Shown in pieces: positions 1-7,990 of a DNA stretch of 24,490 bases. Source of the DNA: a bacterium. Its GTDB lineage: Bacteria; Bdellovibrionota; FAC87; UBA2466. Location of the stretch: assembly GCA_019750655.1 (NCBI GenBank), contig JAIEOG010000288.1, positions 1 through 24,490 on the forward strand. The letters run 5' to 3'. How positions within the stretch are numbered: the first letter of the stretch is position 1; every line of letters starts with the position of its first letter. The translations under genes and the position numbers were made by a program. Under the pieces are notes generated by a model that was not told the origin of the DNA, ran no database searches, and was given only the letters and a program-made list of their open reading frames with translations.

Positions 1-53
1 CTCGGTATTCCAATTCCAGTTCTTTTAGTCCTATTTTTAATGAGAGGTTGCAC

Positions 54-542
54 ATGAAGTCCCTATTTACCGTCATCAAAACAGATCACCGCCAAGTGGC
101 TGAGCTCTTCAAAGAAATTGAAGGCTCGTCAGATCGCGCGAGAAAGAAACGCACCCGCCTTCTGGTGCAGCTAGAGGAAGCACTTACAGCACACACCGAG
201 GCAGAAGAGGTGGCTGTTTACCCTAGTCTGAAACAAATTTCCGCAACGGCGGATATTGGCTATGAAGCCGAAGAGGAACATGGCGTAGTGCGGTACCTTT
301 TCTCGCAGATTCACGAAGCCGACGTGGACTCGGAAGAGTGGATGGCGCGCGTGACTGTTCTCAGAGAAGTAGTGGAGCACCACGTGAAAGAGGAAGAAGA
401 CGAATTATTTCCCAAAATGCGCAAAGTGTTTTCGAAGGAAGAGCTAGCGCAAATGCTGGAGCACTTTGAGCAGGTAAAAGAACAAGCGGTTCCCGATCGG
501 CGCTACGAGGAAGAACGTCGATCACTGTCTCGTGTCGCCTAG
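54..542 (+). CDS. Hemerythrin-like (HHE) domain protein
   Basis: This is a 162-residue four-helix-bundle protein of the hemerythrin/HHE cation-binding family, expected to hold a non-haem di-iron centre in the cytoplasm. Such proteins sense or buffer O2, NO or reactive oxygen, or help repair iron-sulfur proteins. The likely metal ligands are spaced as in the family: His12 (in TDHRQ), His47 and Glu51 (AHTEAEE), His76 (EEHG), His110 and Glu114 (EHHVKEEE). ATG at 54 is preferred over the in-frame TTG at 48 because GAGAGG (42-47) lies 6 nt before the ATG and would abut the TTG. There is no signal peptide or membrane segment. The C-terminus is highly charged. The gene ends 8 nt before the stop of the converging histidine kinase ORF. 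The family call is firm; the specific role is unknown. Confidence 0.88.
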   Translation: MKSLFTVIKTDHRQVAELFKEIEGSSDRARKKRTRLLVQLEEALTAHTEAEEVAVYPSLKQISATADIGYEAEEEHGVVRYLFSQIHEADVDSEEWMARVTVLREVVEHHVKEEEDELFPKMRKVFSKEELAQMLEHFEQVKEQAVPDRRYEEERRSLSRVA

Positions 543-550
543 AGGGCACC

Positions 551-2869
551 TTAGTTCACATAGAGCAGTTTTGCTGTTTGGACAATCTGGCCCAGTGCTA
601 CAGGTTTAACGAGGTATTCATTGCAGCCCAGGCCGAGGCAGCGTTCTCGATCGCTTGCCAGGCCATGGGCTGTAAGTGCGACGATAGGAACCGCCACGCC
701 CTGGCTTCGCAGCCGTTGGATGGCTTGGTAACCATCCATTTCCGGCATTTGCAGATCCATTAGGACGAGGTGGAAAGAACCCGCTTCGATCTTCTCTAGA
801 GCGATGCGCCCATTGCAGGCCGTTTCAACGGACGCTCCGGCTTCCTCCAACATCCGCCTGTAGAGCAACTGGTTATCGACGTTGTCTTCGACGAGAAGGA
901 TGTGGCGTCCCGCGAGTTCTCGGCCACTGGCGCGGGCGATGGAGAGCTCGGGGCTGGGCATTTGGCCTAAGACTTCGTGGAGAGTGTCAGGTCCCAGAAC
1001 GACCGCAAAGCGGCTCCCTTTATCTTGAGTGGAGCTTTCGAGAACCAGATCACCACCCATGGCGCGAGCGAGCTTACGAGAGAGTGCAAGCCCGAGTCCC
1101 GAGCCACCATATTTGCGGGTGGTAGAAGCATCTGCCTGCGCGAACGGGCGGAATAGGCGTGCGCGCTGTTCCTCGGAAATTCCTATGCCGGAATCTTCTA
1201 CTTCCACTTTTAGTCCAGAGTGGTGCGGCAGCGGTGTAGCCGTGATGCGGATCCAGCCGCCCTTGTGCGTGAATTTGACAGCATTGGAAAGCAAGTTGGT
1301 AAGAATCTGCTTAAAGCGCACCGGATCTGTGGTGATAAAGGGCGGAAGCGAAGGGGCGATCTTGAGTTCCGGGGCGATCCCTTTATCTAACAGCTGGGGC
1401 TCTAAAGCCTTCACGACGCCTTTGAGCTCGGAATCCAGGTGCAGTGGCATTCTTTCAATTTCGATTTTTCCCGATTCAATCTTGGAGAGATCTAGTAGCC
1501 CATTGAGCAATCCGAGAAGGTGCTGCCCATTTCTGTGGACGGTCTCCAAGAAGCTTGTGCGGTCCTCACTAGAAAGATCGTCTTCCATCAAAAGTTCGGT
1601 AAACCCTAAGATCGCTCCCAAGGGGGTGCGTAGCTCATGGCTCATATTCGCCAGGAACTCGGTCTTCGAACGATTGGCACTATCGGATATCTCTTTGGCT
1701 GCGGCGAGTTCCCGGACGGCTTTTGCGCGTTCGGCGATTTCGACCTCAAGAGAGCTGTTCACTCGATTGATCGACTCGATGGACCGAGAGCTTTCTAAAG
1801 CCGCTCCTGCGAGTGCGCAGATGAAAGAGCTGAGGCGTTCTTCTTCCTTGCGGAACACGCGCCCCGCTTTGGAATGCGCGATGTAGAGGCAGGCCGTCGC
1901 TTCCCCTTCGGCAAGAATAGGCGTGCATAGTGCGGAACGGACATTCGCGAGCGACATGCTTGCATTGGGGTTGCCTTGTGTCTCATCGGCAATAACGGTT
2001 TTGCCCAGAGAAATGGACTCCCACGCAAGGGTGAGGCTGTAAGCCATGCTCGTGTCTCCAAACACGGGCGTTAGGCGGCGCTCCTTTTGATTTTCTGGGT
2101 TTTCCACCGCCAGGACCACGCAGCGCTCGCAGCGCAGGAGCTGAACCGCCACGCGGTGGATATTCTCAAACACCGTCGCGCTGTCGCGCGCACCGAGAAT
2201 GGTGCGGCCGAGACGGATTAGCGCGTCAAATCGATCCAAGAGCGAAAGCGTCTCCGCTTCGGTCGTCTGGGTCGCGCGCGCTGGGAGGAATTGCTCTAGA
2301 GCGATTTGGGCCTGTGCTGCGAGAGCGTCTCCTCCGGGGGTGTGCCGCTCTTTTTGAAACAGCGCAAAGGCCTGGTCGCTTTGGGCCTTTTCGAAAAGCG
2401 CTCCTTGTTTCAGTGCGGTGTGGCTGCTCTTGCGGATTGCCCGCAGAGCGGCTTTCTGGTTGCCGCGCATCCACTGCAGGTAAGCATACTCGCGCAGTGA
2501 ATGCGGGAGATTGTTGCGGTACCAGCGAGAAATCCGCAGGGCTGCTTTGGCCTGGCGCAAAGCTTGTTTCAATAGAAGTGGGCGTTGGTGGCTATAGGGA
2601 CCGAGTTTCTCAAGAATCTGCCGGCGGGCTGTTGCCATCCAAGGCAGAAGGGGAGCGACATACTCTTGCCGCAGACCGGCTCTGCAGACTTTGTCCCAGG
2701 CGCCCTTCAAAACTCCGAGAGCTTGTTCGGGTTCGCCAGCGGCCAAGAGCCGCAGGCCTTCGGCTTGGCCAATTTCTGCTTGGGTGTGGATGTCCCCCAA
2801 TTCTCGGGTGCGCTCTTTTGCAATGAGCTCGCGAGGGGATGATGCCTTGAGCCGCCTTGGCCCAAACAC
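551..2869 (-). CDS. Hybrid sensor histidine kinase segment (GAF-HisKA-HATPase-REC), 3' part of a frameshifted kinase gene
   Basis: This 772-residue ORF holds an N-terminal helical (TPR-like) region (about 12-200), a GAF domain (about 210-365), a short coiled coil (370-400), and HisKA with phospho-acceptor His411 in MSHELRTP. HATPase_c follows, with the N box (Asn525/Asn529), G1 DSGIGIS (559-565) and G2 GGSGLGL (588-594). A C-terminal receiver has Glu661/Asp662, phospho-Asp705 and Lys755. All catalytic residues are present, so phosphorelay from His411 to Asp705 is plausible. The open frame begins with GTG directly after an in-frame TGA, with no ribosome-binding site, and overlaps the upstream Ser/Thr kinase ORF by 260 nt. 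From residue 12 (PRELIAKER) it continues the upstream protein in another frame, so it is probably not an independent gene. There are no transmembrane helices, so the protein should be cytoplasmic. Confidence 0.85.
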   Translation of the reverse strand: MFGPRRLKASSPRELIAKERTRELGDIHTQAEIGQAEGLRLLAAGEPEQALGVLKGAWDKVCRAGLRQEYVAPLLPWMATARRQILEKLGPYSHQRPLLLKQALRQAKAALRISRWYRNNLPHSLREYAYLQWMRGNQKAALRAIRKSSHTALKQGALFEKAQSDQAFALFQKERHTPGGDALAAQAQIALEQFLPARATQTTEAETLSLLDRFDALIRLGRTILGARDSATVFENIHRVAVQLLRCERCVVLAVENPENQKERRLTPVFGDTSMAYSLTLAWESISLGKTVIADETQGNPNASMSLANVRSALCTPILAEGEATACLYIAHSKAGRVFRKEEERLSSFICALAGAALESSRSIESINRVNSSLEVEIAERAKAVRELAAAKEISDSANRSKTEFLANMSHELRTPLGAILGFTELLMEDDLSSEDRTSFLETVHRNGQHLLGLLNGLLDLSKIESGKIEIERMPLHLDSELKGVVKALEPQLLDKGIAPELKIAPSLPPFITTDPVRFKQILTNLLSNAVKFTHKGGWIRITATPLPHHSGLKVEVEDSGIGISEEQRARLFRPFAQADASTTRKYGGSGLGLALSRKLARAMGGDLVLESSTQDKGSRFAVVLGPDTLHEVLGQMPSPELSIARASGRELAGRHILLVEDNVDNQLLYRRMLEEAGASVETACNGRIALEKIEAGSFHLVLMDLQMPEMDGYQAIQRLRSQGVAVPIVALTAHGLASDRERCLGLGCNEYLVKPVALGQIVQTAKLLYVN

Positions 2870-5800
2870 TCAAGCAGATTCCGGCTGAGGAGTAGTCGCC
2901 GAGCGCTGTGGCTTCGCGGTGCGTTTCCCTGGCGACCCTCTCAGCTTCTTTTAAGTTTCCAAGGCGGTACAAACAGTAAGCGGCATGCCAGCGTGCGGTG
3001 TTGCGTTCCCAGCGATCGCCGGTGCGATCGAGGAGCTCTGTGGCTTTTTCGAGATTATCGAATGCTTCGACATAACGAGAATCGCCGTACTGAGCGACTC
3101 CCAAGAAATGCAATGATTGCCCCTGGCCCCAACGGTCATTGGAGGCAGTGCGCATATCGTAAGATTTGCGCGCATATTGGATCCCACGGCTAAACCACGG
3201 CAACATGGTCATCACGGGGCCGTGTTCTGAATAGGCCTGTGCCAGCTGAGCGCTCGGCGGGTACGTTTCAGCAAGGTTCAGATTGCGCAGATGTGCCCAG
3301 GCGCAAAAGACTTTTCCCTGCTTGAACCAATAGACATAAGCCAGCCGGCTGTAGATCACCATCGCCAGAGAGGCTTGGGCGCCCAGTTCGCCCTCTAAGC
3401 GGCGTCGATTCAACAGGCCGGGAAAGATCGTGTGCAGCGCTTGGAGTGCGACGGCGCCTAGAAGTTCGAGGACCAGAGAAAAATGCGAACGAGGGGCAGG
3501 GCGCCCTAAGAGGCGTAGGGCTTCGCATAAGCGCTTCGCAGCGAGATCCATATCGCCCGTCTTAAAGGCGAGTTCTCCGCGCGCTGTTTCAACAGCGGCT
3601 TTTTCGGTATCGGTCTGCGCATAGGTTTGAGCAGACTGCAGAGCCGAATCGACTTGTTGGTAGTTTCCCCGAAGCATCAAAACTTCGGCGAGTCCTCGGT
3701 GGAGACGCAATAGAGTGTGGCGATCGGAATCTCCCGCGCCGCGAAGAGCGATGCGGTAATGCTCTTCTGCGATCCATAGACCGTACTGTTTCTTGGCGCG
3801 TTCGGCGGCTTCCAGTGCGTAGGGAAGGGCGCGCGACACGTCTCCAGCGGCGTCAAAGTGAAATGCCAACTCAAAAACCAAGTCGGGATCTTCTTCTTCT
3901 AATCGGAGAGCGGCCAGCCGGTGCAGTTCCTGTCGGCGGGCAGGGGGCAGGCGCTCGAGGAGTGCTTCGCGCAGTTTATCGTGCACGAAGCGGCACTCTT
4001 GGGACTTGTCGTCGGTGTCCCAAACCAGCCCGCGGTTCTTCGCAAGGGACAGAGCGGACAAGCTTTCGTGGTGCGATAAGCCGCCCAGAGCTGCGGCGCG
4101 CTCGATTTGGAAGTTTTTTCCCAGGATGGCACCTGCTGTCAGGAGGTCCAAGGCTTGAGGGGGGAGCAATTCCATGCGGCGCACGAGAAAAGCAGCGGCT
4201 TCCATCGACGATTGCACATCCCCGAGCAGGAAAGTGTCGGCGCGCCAGTGGCCGTTCTCGGAGCGGATGGCCCCACATTCGGCCATGCCTCGCAAAACGG
4301 CCGTAGCCATGAAGGGGCTGCCCCCAGAAAGGTGCAGCACAGCCTCTTTGGCTTGCTCTGGTACCGGGCCTGCCATGGATTCCATGAGGCTATGGAGCTG
4401 CCCGACATCTAGAGGCGGAAGTTTTAAGTGGAGGTTTGCGTTTTGCTTGCGCAGCTGGCCTGCCACCGAGACTTCTTCGGAACGGAAACTGAGGACCAAG
4501 GTGCAGAACTGGTTGCGGCGTTCCATGCGCCGTTGGTTCCAATGATCGATGAATTTGAAAAACAGTTCATCAGCCCACTGGCAGTCGTCTAGATAAATGA
4601 CCGTAGGCTTCGTCGCCGAACCTAAAACTTGGAAGACTTCGCAAAGAGCTTCGAGAACACGGATTTCTCCGAACTCCGCAGGTGCCTCCCGGCCTTGGAA
4701 GAAGAACGCGTTCCGGTATTCAGGAAAGAGGGAAGTGAGCGATTCACCATGATCGGAAAATACTTTCCGCAAGCGCGCGGCCACATGGGAATCTTGGCGC
4801 TGCACTGCCAGTGCGTCGCGGATAACCCCTTGGAGAATCTGGAGCGAGCGAGCCCCCGTTTGGTTTACGCCTTGGCCGCGCAAAATATAGACTTGGTTTT
4901 GCAGGCGGTGTGCTGCTTCGTCGAGAAAACGGCTCTTGCCGCCCCCGGAGAGCGCTTCTAGCAAGACCAAGCTTGTCTGGCCGAAGCGTGATTGATCGAC
5001 TAGCTGCAAGAGCGATCGCATTTCGCTCTCACGTCCAATGAAGGAAGGTTCCGTAATCTGTTGGCGTTGATCGCCCGTGCCGATGACGAGGTCGGGATTT
5101 TGCGCGCCCGCCGATAGTCGGCGGTGGAGTTGATCTAAATCCCATTTCAGCCCAGCTGCGGTTTGGTAGCGGTCACGAGGATCTTTCGCGAGCAGGCGCC
5201 GGAGAATGTCCAGGAGCGCTGTGGGCACAAGGCCATGGCTGTCGTTGGGTTCAGGCATTGGCGCGGTCAAGTGCTGGCGTAAGATCTCGCCTAGGGAGCT
5301 CCCGGTGAAGGGCGGTTCGCCAGCGACGCACTCATAAAGCACCACCCCAAGGGAATAAAGATCCGATCGCGCATCGGTGCCTCCGTCGATAAGGCCCGCT
5401 TGCTCGGGAGAAATATAAGTCGCGGCGCCTACGGGCTGATCTTCTAGGCGGTCAGATAGGACGGCGGTGCGCGCTAGCCCAAAATCGATAAGGTGGTGCC
5501 GCGGCGGGTGGTCTTTGCTGATTAGGATATTGCTGGGCTTGATGTCTCGGTGCCAGATGGAGCGGCCATGGAGCATCCCCAGCAAGCGGGCGATGTTGCG
5601 GCCCAGCTCGATGACTTCATTGGAATCCAGGCGGCGCCGGGCAAGCACTTCTGACAGGGGCTCTCCCTCTAAGTAATCCACGACGAGGTGAACCACACCG
5701 CCCTCGCGCCCTACGGCGCGTACCGAGCTGAAATAACTCCGCGGCAAGCTGTTTAGAATGCTGGCCTGCGCTTCTAATGTGCCTAGGTTTTTGAGAAAAG

Positions 5801-5951
5801 GCGCTTCGCCGGAAATCTTGATAATAATGGGTGATTGGTCCGTGAGGTCACGGCCCAGGAATGTCGATACCCCTTGCCCGGATCGAAGAAGCTTTTCCAG
5901 CAGAAACCGGCCAGCCACGATAGCGCCGGCCTCAAGTGCTATTTGCCGCAT
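2610..5951 (-). CDS. Ser/Thr protein kinase with AAA ATPase and helical repeats, 5' part of a frameshifted kinase gene
   Basis: The first 1,038 residues form the front of a trifunctional Ser/Thr kinase/ATP-binding/histidine kinase protein. The PknB-type kinase domain (about 13-275) has a glycine-rich loop around SGQG (24-27), Lys45, HRDIKPSN (134-141), DFG (156-158), SPE (181-183) and Asp198. An AAA_16-like ATPase follows, with Walker A LSGGGKS (335-341) and Walker B VIYLDD (451-456). About 400 residues of TPR-like helical repeats complete this part. After Ile1038 the last 75 residues turn Arg/Ser/Pro-rich and resemble nothing, because the frame is lost at a CCCC run (2835-2838). The natural continuation is the histidine kinase ORF at 551-2869. 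ATG at 5951 has a modest AGGG 8 nt upstream. The gene is divergent from the polyprenyl synthetase. In the family, a sensed signal is thought to act through the ATPase/TPR/GAF part on both kinases; the target here is unknown. Confidence 0.87.
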   Translation of the reverse strand: MRQIALEAGAIVAGRFLLEKLLRSGQGVSTFLGRDLTDQSPIIIKISGEAPFLKNLGTLEAQASILNSLPRSYFSSVRAVGREGGVVHLVVDYLEGEPLSEVLARRRLDSNEVIELGRNIARLLGMLHGRSIWHRDIKPSNILISKDHPPRHHLIDFGLARTAVLSDRLEDQPVGAATYISPEQAGLIDGGTDARSDLYSLGVVLYECVAGEPPFTGSSLGEILRQHLTAPMPEPNDSHGLVPTALLDILRRLLAKDPRDRYQTAAGLKWDLDQLHRRLSAGAQNPDLVIGTGDQRQQITEPSFIGRESEMRSLLQLVDQSRFGQTSLVLLEALSGGGKSRFLDEAAHRLQNQVYILRGQGVNQTGARSLQILQGVIRDALAVQRQDSHVAARLRKVFSDHGESLTSLFPEYRNAFFFQGREAPAEFGEIRVLEALCEVFQVLGSATKPTVIYLDDCQWADELFFKFIDHWNQRRMERRNQFCTLVLSFRSEEVSVAGQLRKQNANLHLKLPPLDVGQLHSLMESMAGPVPEQAKEAVLHLSGGSPFMATAVLRGMAECGAIRSENGHWRADTFLLGDVQSSMEAAAFLVRRMELLPPQALDLLTAGAILGKNFQIERAAALGGLSHHESLSALSLAKNRGLVWDTDDKSQECRFVHDKLREALLERLPPARRQELHRLAALRLEEEDPDLVFELAFHFDAAGDVSRALPYALEAAERAKKQYGLWIAEEHYRIALRGAGDSDRHTLLRLHRGLAEVLMLRGNYQQVDSALQSAQTYAQTDTEKAAVETARGELAFKTGDMDLAAKRLCEALRLLGRPAPRSHFSLVLELLGAVALQALHTIFPGLLNRRRLEGELGAQASLAMVIYSRLAYVYWFKQGKVFCAWAHLRNLNLAETYPPSAQLAQAYSEHGPVMTMLPWFSRGIQYARKSYDMRTASNDRWGQGQSLHFLGVAQYGDSRYVEAFDNLEKATELLDRTGDRWERNTARWHAAYCLYRLGNLKEAERVARETHREATALGDYSSAGICLSVWAKAAQGIIPSRAHCKRAHPRIGGHPHPSRNWPSRRPAALGRWRTRTSSRSFEGRLGQSLQSRSAARVCRSPSALDGNSPPADS
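2834..2838 (-). other. Frameshift site joining the Ser/Thr kinase and histidine kinase ORFs
   Basis: On the minus strand the sequence reads ATC ATC CCC TCG CGA in the Ser/Thr kinase frame. Skipping one C of the CCCC run gives ATC ATC CCT CGC GAG CTC, which enters the histidine kinase frame at its residue 12. The joined protein is 1038 + 761 = 1,799 residues, with a domain order typical of fused Ser/Thr kinase-AAA-TPR-GAF-histidine kinase proteins. CCC followed by U is also a classical +1-slippery codon context for tRNA-Pro. A programmed shift is therefore possible, but a sequencing or assembly error or a real inactivating indel is simpler. Confidence 0.85.
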
Positions 5952-6026
5952 TGCTTAACCCTATTTTTTTCCTAGCACGAGTAGCCTAGCCAGGGCGTGC
6001 TGCGATTCTGATTAACCCGAAAAACT

Positions 6027-6042
6027 ACCAGACGAGTCTGGT
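6027..6042. promoter_or_regulatory. Palindrome in the divergent intergenic region, possible operator
   Basis: Perfect 7-bp arms ACCAGAC and GTCTGGT flank a GA spacer. A wider, weaker symmetry surrounds the site (TTAACC at 6012-6017, GGTTAA at 6039-6044). It lies between the divergent Ser/Thr kinase (start 5951) and polyprenyl-synthetase-like (start 6108) genes, where a shared operator would be expected. No convincing -35/-10 pair was found on either strand, and no regulator can be named. Confidence 0.35.
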
Positions 6043-6107
6043 TAAGTCTTGGTTCGGGGTGGCAGGAGCGGTCCGAGTAGGGTATCAAGCTTGGTTTTTC
6101 TGCGGAT

Positions 6108-7100
6108 GTGGGTGCGAGTTTGTTCCTGCTAATTCTGAAAACCTGGGTTCTGGGGGGCGCCTTTGCGGCTGGGCCCGTATTGCCGAAGCCCGATCTTCTG
6201 AACCGTTTTCTCACCGATAGAAATTTTCAGCTTCCCGCGGATCAGCGTTTCCCTCGCCAGATTACGCAGCTCTTAAACCGTGTGGCATTGCGCGAGGGCA
6301 AAAGAGTCCGGCCTCTGTTGTGCTTTCTTTCCGCCGGAACGCTCGGGGGGAAGCCGCATTCCGTGCGTCCTCTGGCGTGTGTAGTGGAATTCGTGCACAC
6401 GGCCTCGTTGCTGCACGACGATGTTTTAGATGTTTCGGCGGATAGAAGAGGCAAGCCTTCTTTGTGGGCGATGACGTCCGTGAAGAGTGCTGTTCTTAAT
6501 GGGAACTATCTTTTGGCGGAAGCCATTCGGATGGCTGCGGAGCTAGAGGAAAAATCCCACGTGCTGACCATGCTGGAGTCGATCAAGGAAATGACTCGTG
6601 GGGAAGTACTCCAGAGTGCGATCTTAAAGCGCGGCAGCTGTACACTCGAAGATTGGAACCAGATCGCCGATGCAAAAACAGGCGTGCTTTTTATCTGGTC
6701 GCTTAGCGCCCCGGCCCGGGAGTATGGCTTGCATCCCGAGGTGGGGGCAGACCTGGAAGAACTAGGCCGCATCCTCGGACGTCTTTTCCAGGCCCGCGAT
6801 GATCTCTTAGACGCTCCGGAGGAGCGCGGTGAGGTCAACCGAGTGTTGTTGCGCGCCGCTGAAATCGAGGGCATTTCGCCTTTCGCCAAAGAGTTTCGCC
6901 CGGATTCGCTGGCGCAAGCCGCCGAAGAAACATTGGCCTATCTCAAGGCCGAGGGCACGCGGGCTGAAGCCCTTATCGAGAAAATCTCCAAATCGGCAGA
7001 CGCCATCTGGGAAGATCAGCCCTTTGCAACCGACACCGGTTACCAAAAGAGCTGCGTCCAGTCCTTGATTGGGCTCACACGCCTATTAACCGGCGGCTAA
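6108..7100 (+). CDS. Polyprenyl synthetase-like protein (trans-isoprenyl diphosphate synthase family)
   Basis: The 330-residue all-helical protein matches class I isoprenyl diphosphate synthases, which condense allylic diphosphates with IPP using Mg2+. Family motifs are visible: GKRVRP (64-69), the first aspartate-rich motif DDVLD (104-108), RRGKP (113-117), Gly-Glu at 165-166, Lys-Thr at 190-191 and the second aspartate-rich motif DDLLD (231-235). The usual Gly-Lys-x-x-Asp loop and Lys after the second motif are missing. Here DDLLD is followed directly by APEERGEVN and a shortened C-terminal half. The product could be octaprenyl- or heptaprenyl-type, or a specialised relative. The GTG start at 6108 has no clear ribosome-binding site, and the first 25 residues are hydrophobic, so the start is uncertain (TTG at 6120 and 6180 are alternatives). 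The 3' end overlaps the converging next gene by 4 nt. Confidence 0.8.
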   Translation: MGASLFLLILKTWVLGGAFAAGPVLPKPDLLNRFLTDRNFQLPADQRFPRQITQLLNRVALREGKRVRPLLCFLSAGTLGGKPHSVRPLACVVEFVHTASLLHDDVLDVSADRRGKPSLWAMTSVKSAVLNGNYLLAEAIRMAAELEEKSHVLTMLESIKEMTRGEVLQSAILKRGSCTLEDWNQIADAKTGVLFIWSLSAPAREYGLHPEVGADLEELGRILGRLFQARDDLLDAPEERGEVNRVLLRAAEIEGISPFAKEFRPDSLAQAAEETLAYLKAEGTRAEALIEKISKSADAIWEDQPFATDTGYQKSCVQSLIGLTRLLTGG

Positions 7101-7507
7101 TTCACCCGCACGCATTCCATATACGAATTCGCCCGCACGCCGGTCTTGGGGCTATCGGATCGGGGGACGCTGAACTGAACGACTTTAGGGAGTTGTTCCT
7201 TTGTGCCTGTGAGGATCAAGCTTCCTAAGGCTTTCTTTCCGGCTTCTTTCGCCTGGCAATCTAGTTGAGCCCCAGTGCCCAGGTCGGAAATCCCGCATTC
7301 GATCTCCCCCTGGTATGTCCCTTGGTCGAGAGAAAGAGCCATTGAGGAAGGCTTTGTTGCGGTGGAGATAACCATCGTTCCCTTGTCCAGAGTGAGGGAC
7401 GGGGAGAGGTCTTCGAAACTGATTTCAGCCTTGCAGCTGTACTCGAGTGCCCAGCCATTTGCCGAGAGAAGAGTGATTAACGCGCCTAGTGTCCAAAATG
7501 GTTTCAT
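7097..7507 (-). CDS. Small exported protein of unknown function
   Basis: I do not recognise this 136-residue protein. It opens with a Sec-type signal peptide (MKPFWTLGALITLLSANGWA, likely cleaved after WA), so the mature form of about 116 residues should be periplasmic or secreted. The mature part is beta-rich in character and has four cysteines (YSCKAE, IECGI, LDCQA, MECVR). They could form two disulfides. ATG at 7507 is preceded by a good GGAGG ribosome-binding site 5 nt away. The gene stands alone on the minus strand. Its upstream region carries an AT-rich palindrome (7553-7576) and a TTGACA hexamer (7548-7553), but no matching -10 is clear. Its stop overlaps the stop of the polyprenyl-synthetase-like gene by 4 nt. 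Confidence 0.75.
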   Translation of the reverse strand: MKPFWTLGALITLLSANGWALEYSCKAEISFEDLSPSLTLDKGTMVISTATKPSSMALSLDQGTYQGEIECGISDLGTGAQLDCQAKEAGKKALGSLILTGTKEQLPKVVQFSVPRSDSPKTGVRANSYMECVRVN

Positions 7508-7552
7508 AGTTCCTCCAGATCGCGACGGTCGTGGGAAGTACTGTATTTGTCA

Positions 7553-7576
7553 AATAAACAAATTAGTTTGTTTATT
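7553..7576. promoter_or_regulatory. AT-rich 10-bp inverted repeat upstream of the small exported protein, possible operator
   Basis: Arms AATAAACAAA (7553-7562) and TTTGTTTATT (7567-7576) are perfect complements around a TTAG spacer. The site lies about 45 bp upstream of the start at 7507 and touches a TTGACA hexamer (minus strand, 7553-7548). The composition is strikingly AT-rich against the surrounding sequence. The position suits a regulator site for the minus-strand gene. It is also about 60 bp upstream of the plus-strand promoter at 7637. It is not followed by a T-run, so a terminator is less likely. Confidence 0.45.
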
Positions 7577-7636
7577 GGTCTAAAAATAGTCCGAGTTGTT
7601 TCCCTGCAGCCCGAACCAGTTTTCAGCCGGCCACTC

Positions 7637-7664
7637 TTGAAGCCGCGCTTCGCCTACCTATACT
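7637..7664 (+). promoter_or_regulatory. Sigma70-type promoter for the gene at 7685
   Basis: A -35 TTGAAG (7637-7642) and a -10 TATACT (7659-7664) are separated by 16 bp. They are followed by GGGAGG (7675-7680), 4 nt before the ATG at 7685. Transcription would start near 7671 and give a very short leader. Confidence 0.55.
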
Positions 7665-7684
7665 GGCACTGAAAGGGAGGGGTT

Positions 7685-7987
7685 ATGAAAATCCTATTAA
7701 CAGTTCTCGTTTTACTCAGCGGCCAGTTATCGGCGACAGATAAGCCAGCAAACCAAGAGCATGCGGGCGGTGAGGTATTGGTCTATGGAACGATAGGGGG
7801 CGATGTGACGACGTTGGTGGTTTTCGATAAAGCAGCCAGTCTGCTTTACTCGAGACTTACCGACGTGATTCCCGACCAGTTTGGGTGGAAGCGTGCGCAA
7901 AATGTCGAATGCCAAAAGACCGTGAGAAACCAAGTCCCAGGCTGGCAATGCATTTTGCACCTAAATAGCGACGGCACCGCCCAGTAA
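7685..7987 (+). CDS. Small exported protein of unknown function
   Basis: I do not recognise this 100-residue protein. It begins with a clear Sec signal peptide (MKILLTVLVLLSGQLSA, cleavage likely after LSA), leaving a mature protein of about 83 residues. Two cysteines (VECQK and WQCIL) could form one disulfide. The rest is soluble in character, with a glycine-rich VYGTIGGDVTTLVVF strand-like segment. The start is well supported by GGGAGG at 7675-7680 and a sigma70-type promoter just upstream, so this is a real single-gene transcript despite its size. It ends 3 nt before the stop of the converging exported protein gene. Confidence 0.7.
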   Translation: MKILLTVLVLLSGQLSATDKPANQEHAGGEVLVYGTIGGDVTTLVVFDKAASLLYSRLTDVIPDQFGWKRAQNVECQKTVRNQVPGWQCILHLNSDGTAQ

Positions 7988-7990
7988 TCT

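Noticed and set aside
1..53. Promoter for the hemerythrin gene (TATTTT at 32-37)
   Set aside because: No acceptable -35 is present at the right distance, and the true promoter may lie left of the window.
1029..1886. A 285-codon plus-strand open frame opposite the histidine kinase
   Set aside because: The product is Ser/Arg-rich and mirrors the HisKA/HATPase coding sequence. There is no ribosome-binding site.
5975..6000. Possible hairpin GCACG...CGTGC upstream of the Ser/Thr kinase gene
   Set aside because: The arms are only 5 bp with a 16-nt loop and no T-run, which is too weak to call a terminator or operator.
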